This document shows, piece after piece, positions 62,041-64,000 of a stretch of DNA of 64,000 bases. The DNA is taken from contig DJGZ01000060.1 in assembly GCA_002433025.1 (NCBI GenBank), positions 62,001 through 126,000 on the forward strand. The letters are read 5' to 3'. How positions within the stretch are numbered: the stretch's first letter is position 1; each line of letters begins with the position of its first letter. This stretch comes from Bacteroidales bacterium UBA5833. GTDB lineage: Bacteria > Bacteroidota > Bacteroidia > Bacteroidales > Lentimicrobiaceae. The position numbers and the translations under genes are program-made. The notes beneath the pieces are model-generated. The model did no database searches, was not told where the DNA came from, and saw only the letters and a list, made by a program, of their open reading frames with translations.

Positions 62041-63192
62041 ATGAAAAAAATCTCATTGATTTTCCTCATGATGATTGCAGCTTCGTTCGTTTTTGGCCAG
62101 AAACCACTGCGTACAACTGCGTTCAACAATCTCCGGAAAGGGGAACTAGACAAAGCGATGCAGAACATCGAGCCTACCATCTCAGATCCCACAACGATGA
62201 ACGATCCCAAAACGTGGTTCTATCGTGGCAATATTTACCTGCAGATCCACATGAGCGAAAATCCTGCCTATAAGGCGCTGGATAGTGATGCCCTGAACAA
62301 AGCTTATGAGTCCTACAAGAAGTCAATTGAACTGGATACAAAAAAGGAGTATTACACCGAAACCATCCAGAATATGCTCATCATCAGTGAGCAGCTATAC
62401 AACGAAGGAGTGATCAGGTTTACGGCCGATCCTCCCCAGTACCTGGCAGCAATGAAAAGTTTTGAATCAGCCGTTGAAGTGAATAAAACATTTGGAAATA
62501 CAGATACCCTGGCGATGTTCAATACTGCACTTGCCGCTGAAAATGCAAAGGAATTCGGCAAAGCAAAACTTTATTACAACAAGGTAAAGGAAATGAATTA
62601 TCCGCAGCCGCTGCTCTATAACTCACTTGCATCCATCAGCCTGGAGGAAGGAGATACCACCGCTGCCATCGCTGTCCTGGCCGAAGGTCGCCGTAAATAT
62701 CCTGATAATTTTAACCTGCTGATCGCTGAAACCAATATCTACCTAAGCTCAAATCAGCATGACAAGGCCATGGCCAATCTTCAGGAAGCCGTTAAAACTG
62801 ACCCTATGAATCCTACGATTCATTATGCCGTAGGAGTAAATTATGCGTTAATGAACAACGCAGGAGAGGCTGAGAAAGCCTACATTAAAGCAGTAGAACT
62901 CAAACCTGACTATTTTGAGGCAAATTATAACCTTGGAGCACTTTACGTAAACCAGGCTGCGCAGATTATTGACGAAGCCAACAAACTTCCATTGTCAGCC
63001 ACCAAAGAATATGACGAACTGAAAAAACAGGCAGATGATATACTGGGCAAATCAATCCCATACCTGGAAACAGCCTCAAGACTTGATCCCTCAGACAAGA
63101 ATACACTTTTATCATTGAAAGAAATCTATACACGACTTCAGATGTACGAAAAAATGAAAGTCGTGAATGATAAACTCAGCGAATTGGAATAA
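62041..63192 (+). CDS. Exported tetratricopeptide-repeat protein
   Basis: The 383-residue protein has a signal peptide (cleavage near VFG-Q20). At least five TPR-like units follow, for example AFNNLRKGELDKAMQNIEP, LASISLEEGDTTAAIAVLAEGRRKYPD and AVGVNYALMNNAGEAEKAYIKAVELKPDYFEANYNLGALYV. These form a superhelix for protein binding. A partner is unknown. Its own promoter lies in the end of gyrA and a terminator follows at 63215-63247. Confidence 0.85.
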   Translation: MKKISLIFLMMIAASFVFGQKPLRTTAFNNLRKGELDKAMQNIEPTISDPTTMNDPKTWFYRGNIYLQIHMSENPAYKALDSDALNKAYESYKKSIELDTKKEYYTETIQNMLIISEQLYNEGVIRFTADPPQYLAAMKSFESAVEVNKTFGNTDTLAMFNTALAAENAKEFGKAKLYYNKVKEMNYPQPLLYNSLASISLEEGDTTAAIAVLAEGRRKYPDNFNLLIAETNIYLSSNQHDKAMANLQEAVKTDPMNPTIHYAVGVNYALMNNAGEAEKAYIKAVELKPDYFEANYNLGALYVNQAAQIIDEANKLPLSATKEYDELKKQADDILGKSIPYLETASRLDPSDKNTLLSLKEIYTRLQMYEKMKVVNDKLSELE

Positions 63193-63214
63193 TTCGTTTA
63201 ACTCATTATTCTGA

Positions 63215-63247
63215 AACTGCTCATCTGAACGATGGGCAGTTTTTTTA
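63215..63247 (+). terminator. Terminator after the TPR gene
   Basis: An eight-pair stem with one G-U (CTGCTCAT/ATGGGCAG) and a seven-base loop is followed by eight T. Confidence 0.8.
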
Positions 63248-63581
63248 TTTTTCAAACATACGTTAGGGCGGAGGGTCAGAAAATTGATATTTGACATAAT
63301 ATAAATTATATAACAATGAATGCTGATTCTTTCTGAACTCATAACTGCTTTCTGAGCGATTTCGGGTTGCCATGTAAAGGGAAATGCTGTTCAGGCGATT
63401 GTGACGAGGATATCAACTTAGAAAAAAATGAAAATAGCGCCAACGAATATGCTTTTTTCTTGTGTAAAAATTAAAGTAAATCTTCGTAATTTGGGACAAA
63501 TTGAACTGTTTGACTAAATATTTGTTTTCTAAGCGTTTTCATTGATTATTCAGGTTTTACCGGGATTAAATTTTCCGGCTT

Positions 63582-63595
63582 ATGAACCGGTTCAT
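63582..63595. promoter_or_regulatory. Perfect 14-base palindrome upstream of glgB
   Basis: ATGAACCGGTTCAT is its own reverse complement. It lies 28 bases before the glgB start, three bases from a second palindrome. It may be a protein-binding site. Confidence 0.5.
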
Positions 63596-63598
63596 GCA

Positions 63599-63616
63599 AA
63601 TTAACAATTGTTAATT
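63599..63616. promoter_or_regulatory. Perfect 18-base palindrome upstream of glgB
   Basis: AATTAACAATTGTTAATT is self-complementary over 18 bases and ends 7 bases before the glgB ATG. Its position would let a bound protein block transcription or translation start. Confidence 0.5.
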
Positions 63617-63623
63617 CCTTATT

Positions 63624-64000
63624 ATGATGAAACAAAAATACCCCGGTATTGTAAAAACTGATCCCTGGCTTTTGCCCGTGGTTCATGATGTGGAACAGCG
63701 AATCTCAAGGTTTCATTTACGGGTTGAAAGTATTGTAAATGAGTATGCTAGCCTGAATAAGTTTGCCGATGCCTATGAATATCTCGGGATTAATTATGAC
63801 AAGAAGGCCAGGGGTTGGTATTACCGTGAATGGGCGCCTGCCGCACATCAGTTATTTCTGGCAGGAGATTTTAACAATTGGGATCCCCGCTCCCATCCCC
63901 TGAAGCGCATCGAAAACGGGATTTGGGAAATTTTTCTTGATTTCAAAACTTATAAAGACTCTTTTATTCACGGTTCTAAAGTGAAAGTCTGGGTAGAATC
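63624..64000 (+). CDS. glgB: 1,4-alpha-glucan branching enzyme, 5' part
   Basis: The frame starts with two consecutive ATG codons and runs off the window; about 125 residues are visible. The N-terminal helix is followed by a CBM48 domain (GWYYREWAPAAHQLFLAGDFNNWDPRSHP), as in eukaryote-like branching enzymes. It makes alpha-1,6 branches in glycogen. Two adjacent palindromes lie in its 5' region. It is the second CBM48 in the window, after the stand-alone protein at 52689-52997. Confidence 0.85.
   Translation, partial: MMKQKYPGIVKTDPWLLPVVHDVEQRISRFHLRVESIVNEYASLNKFADAYEYLGINYDKKARGWYYREWAPAAHQLFLAGDFNNWDPRSHPLKRIENGIWEIFLDFKTYKDSFIHGSKVKVWVE

Larger units (their letters stand above)
63193..63623. 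other. Intergenic region upstream of glgB
   Basis: The 431 bases contain a terminator (63215-63247), AT-rich DNA without a supported ORF, and two perfect palindromes directly before glgB (63582-63595 and 63599-63616). No clear -33/-7 pair is seen. Confidence 0.6.

Noticed and set aside
1..64000. Possible defence island, prophage, insertion sequence or CRISPR array
   Set aside because: No transposase, integrase, phage structural gene, nuclease-helicase cluster, direct repeat array or toxin pair was seen; gene content is housekeeping throughout.

Overview
The window looks like a housekeeping stretch of chromosome from a member of the Bacteroidota, most probably an anaerobic or microaerophilic Bacteroidales-type organism. 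This rests on family content typical of that phylum: the bamD / omega-like rpoZ / coaBC / DUF4835 / recN block, TIGR02757, DUF1573, DUF1343 (NamZ), a FakA-FakB type fusion, and a fused E1 alpha-beta 2-oxoacid dehydrogenase. It also rests on promoters of the Bacteroidota form, TTTG then about 19-21 nt then TAnnTTTG. Six to seven promoters of this form can be read directly, and Shine-Dalgarno sequences are mostly absent. No species can be named from the sequence alone.

Layout. 1-5.6 kb: a cut membrane protein (DUF6580 type), a lipoprotein amidohydrolase followed by two exported thioredoxin-fold proteins, the ribosome-rescue hydrolase ArfB, a lone PAS protein, tRNA-Arg(ACG) with its own promoter and terminator, and a voltage-gated-type potassium channel. 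5.7-11 kb: a HerA-like ATPase (DUF853), a class IV aminotransferase, an alpha-oxoamine synthase and a photolyase. 11-17.6 kb: bamD, rpoZ, coaBC, DUF4835 and recN, then fabI and a TonB C-terminal domain protein. 17.8-24.1 kb: etfB, etfA and acyl-CoA dehydrogenase, then the fused E1 on the other strand. 24.2-31.4 kb: envelope and stress genes (carboxypeptidase-regulatory-like protein, YceI, rubrerythrin, glutathione peroxidase, MFS, thioredoxin, YqaE/Pmp3, TIGR02757). 31.5-35.7 kb: a four-gene ferredoxin-dependent 2-oxoacid oxidoreductase operon and a PLP aminotransferase. 36-43.3 kb: Mpv17-like membrane protein, nucleoid-associated protein, C69 dipeptidase, ADP-forming acyl-CoA synthetase and DUF1295. 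43.8-56.3 kb: FemAB-like transferase, DAK2-DegV fusion, DUF1573, an aminotransferase, NamZ-like muramidase, an ABC-type permease, a small CBM48 protein, cysH, an MBL hydrolase and an Mpl-type Mur ligase. 56.5-64 kb: clpC, gyrA, a TPR protein and the start of glgB.

How the genes fit together. Several units point to fermentation or oxidation of amino acids and acyl groups. Aminotransferases yield 2-oxoacids, which are decarboxylated either by the ferredoxin oxidoreductase or by the NAD-type E1. The resulting acyl-CoA can give ATP through the ADP-forming synthetase or be handled by the acyl-CoA dehydrogenase and ETF. Rubrerythrin, glutathione peroxidase and photolyase suggest exposure to oxygen and light. 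NamZ, Mpl and FemAB-type proteins point to peptidoglycan turnover, and FabI with the FakAB-type fusion to fatty acid supply.

I found no transposase, integrase, CRISPR array, toxin-antitoxin pair, restriction system or recognisable defence island, and no clear undescribed multigene system. The items most worth a second look are the two adjacent perfect palindromes in front of glgB, the long leader with a small ORF in front of the FemAB-like gene, the near-leaderless promoter placements, the domain layout of the FakA-FakB fusion, the TonB domain without a membrane anchor, and the alpha-oxoamine synthase of uncertain lipid role.
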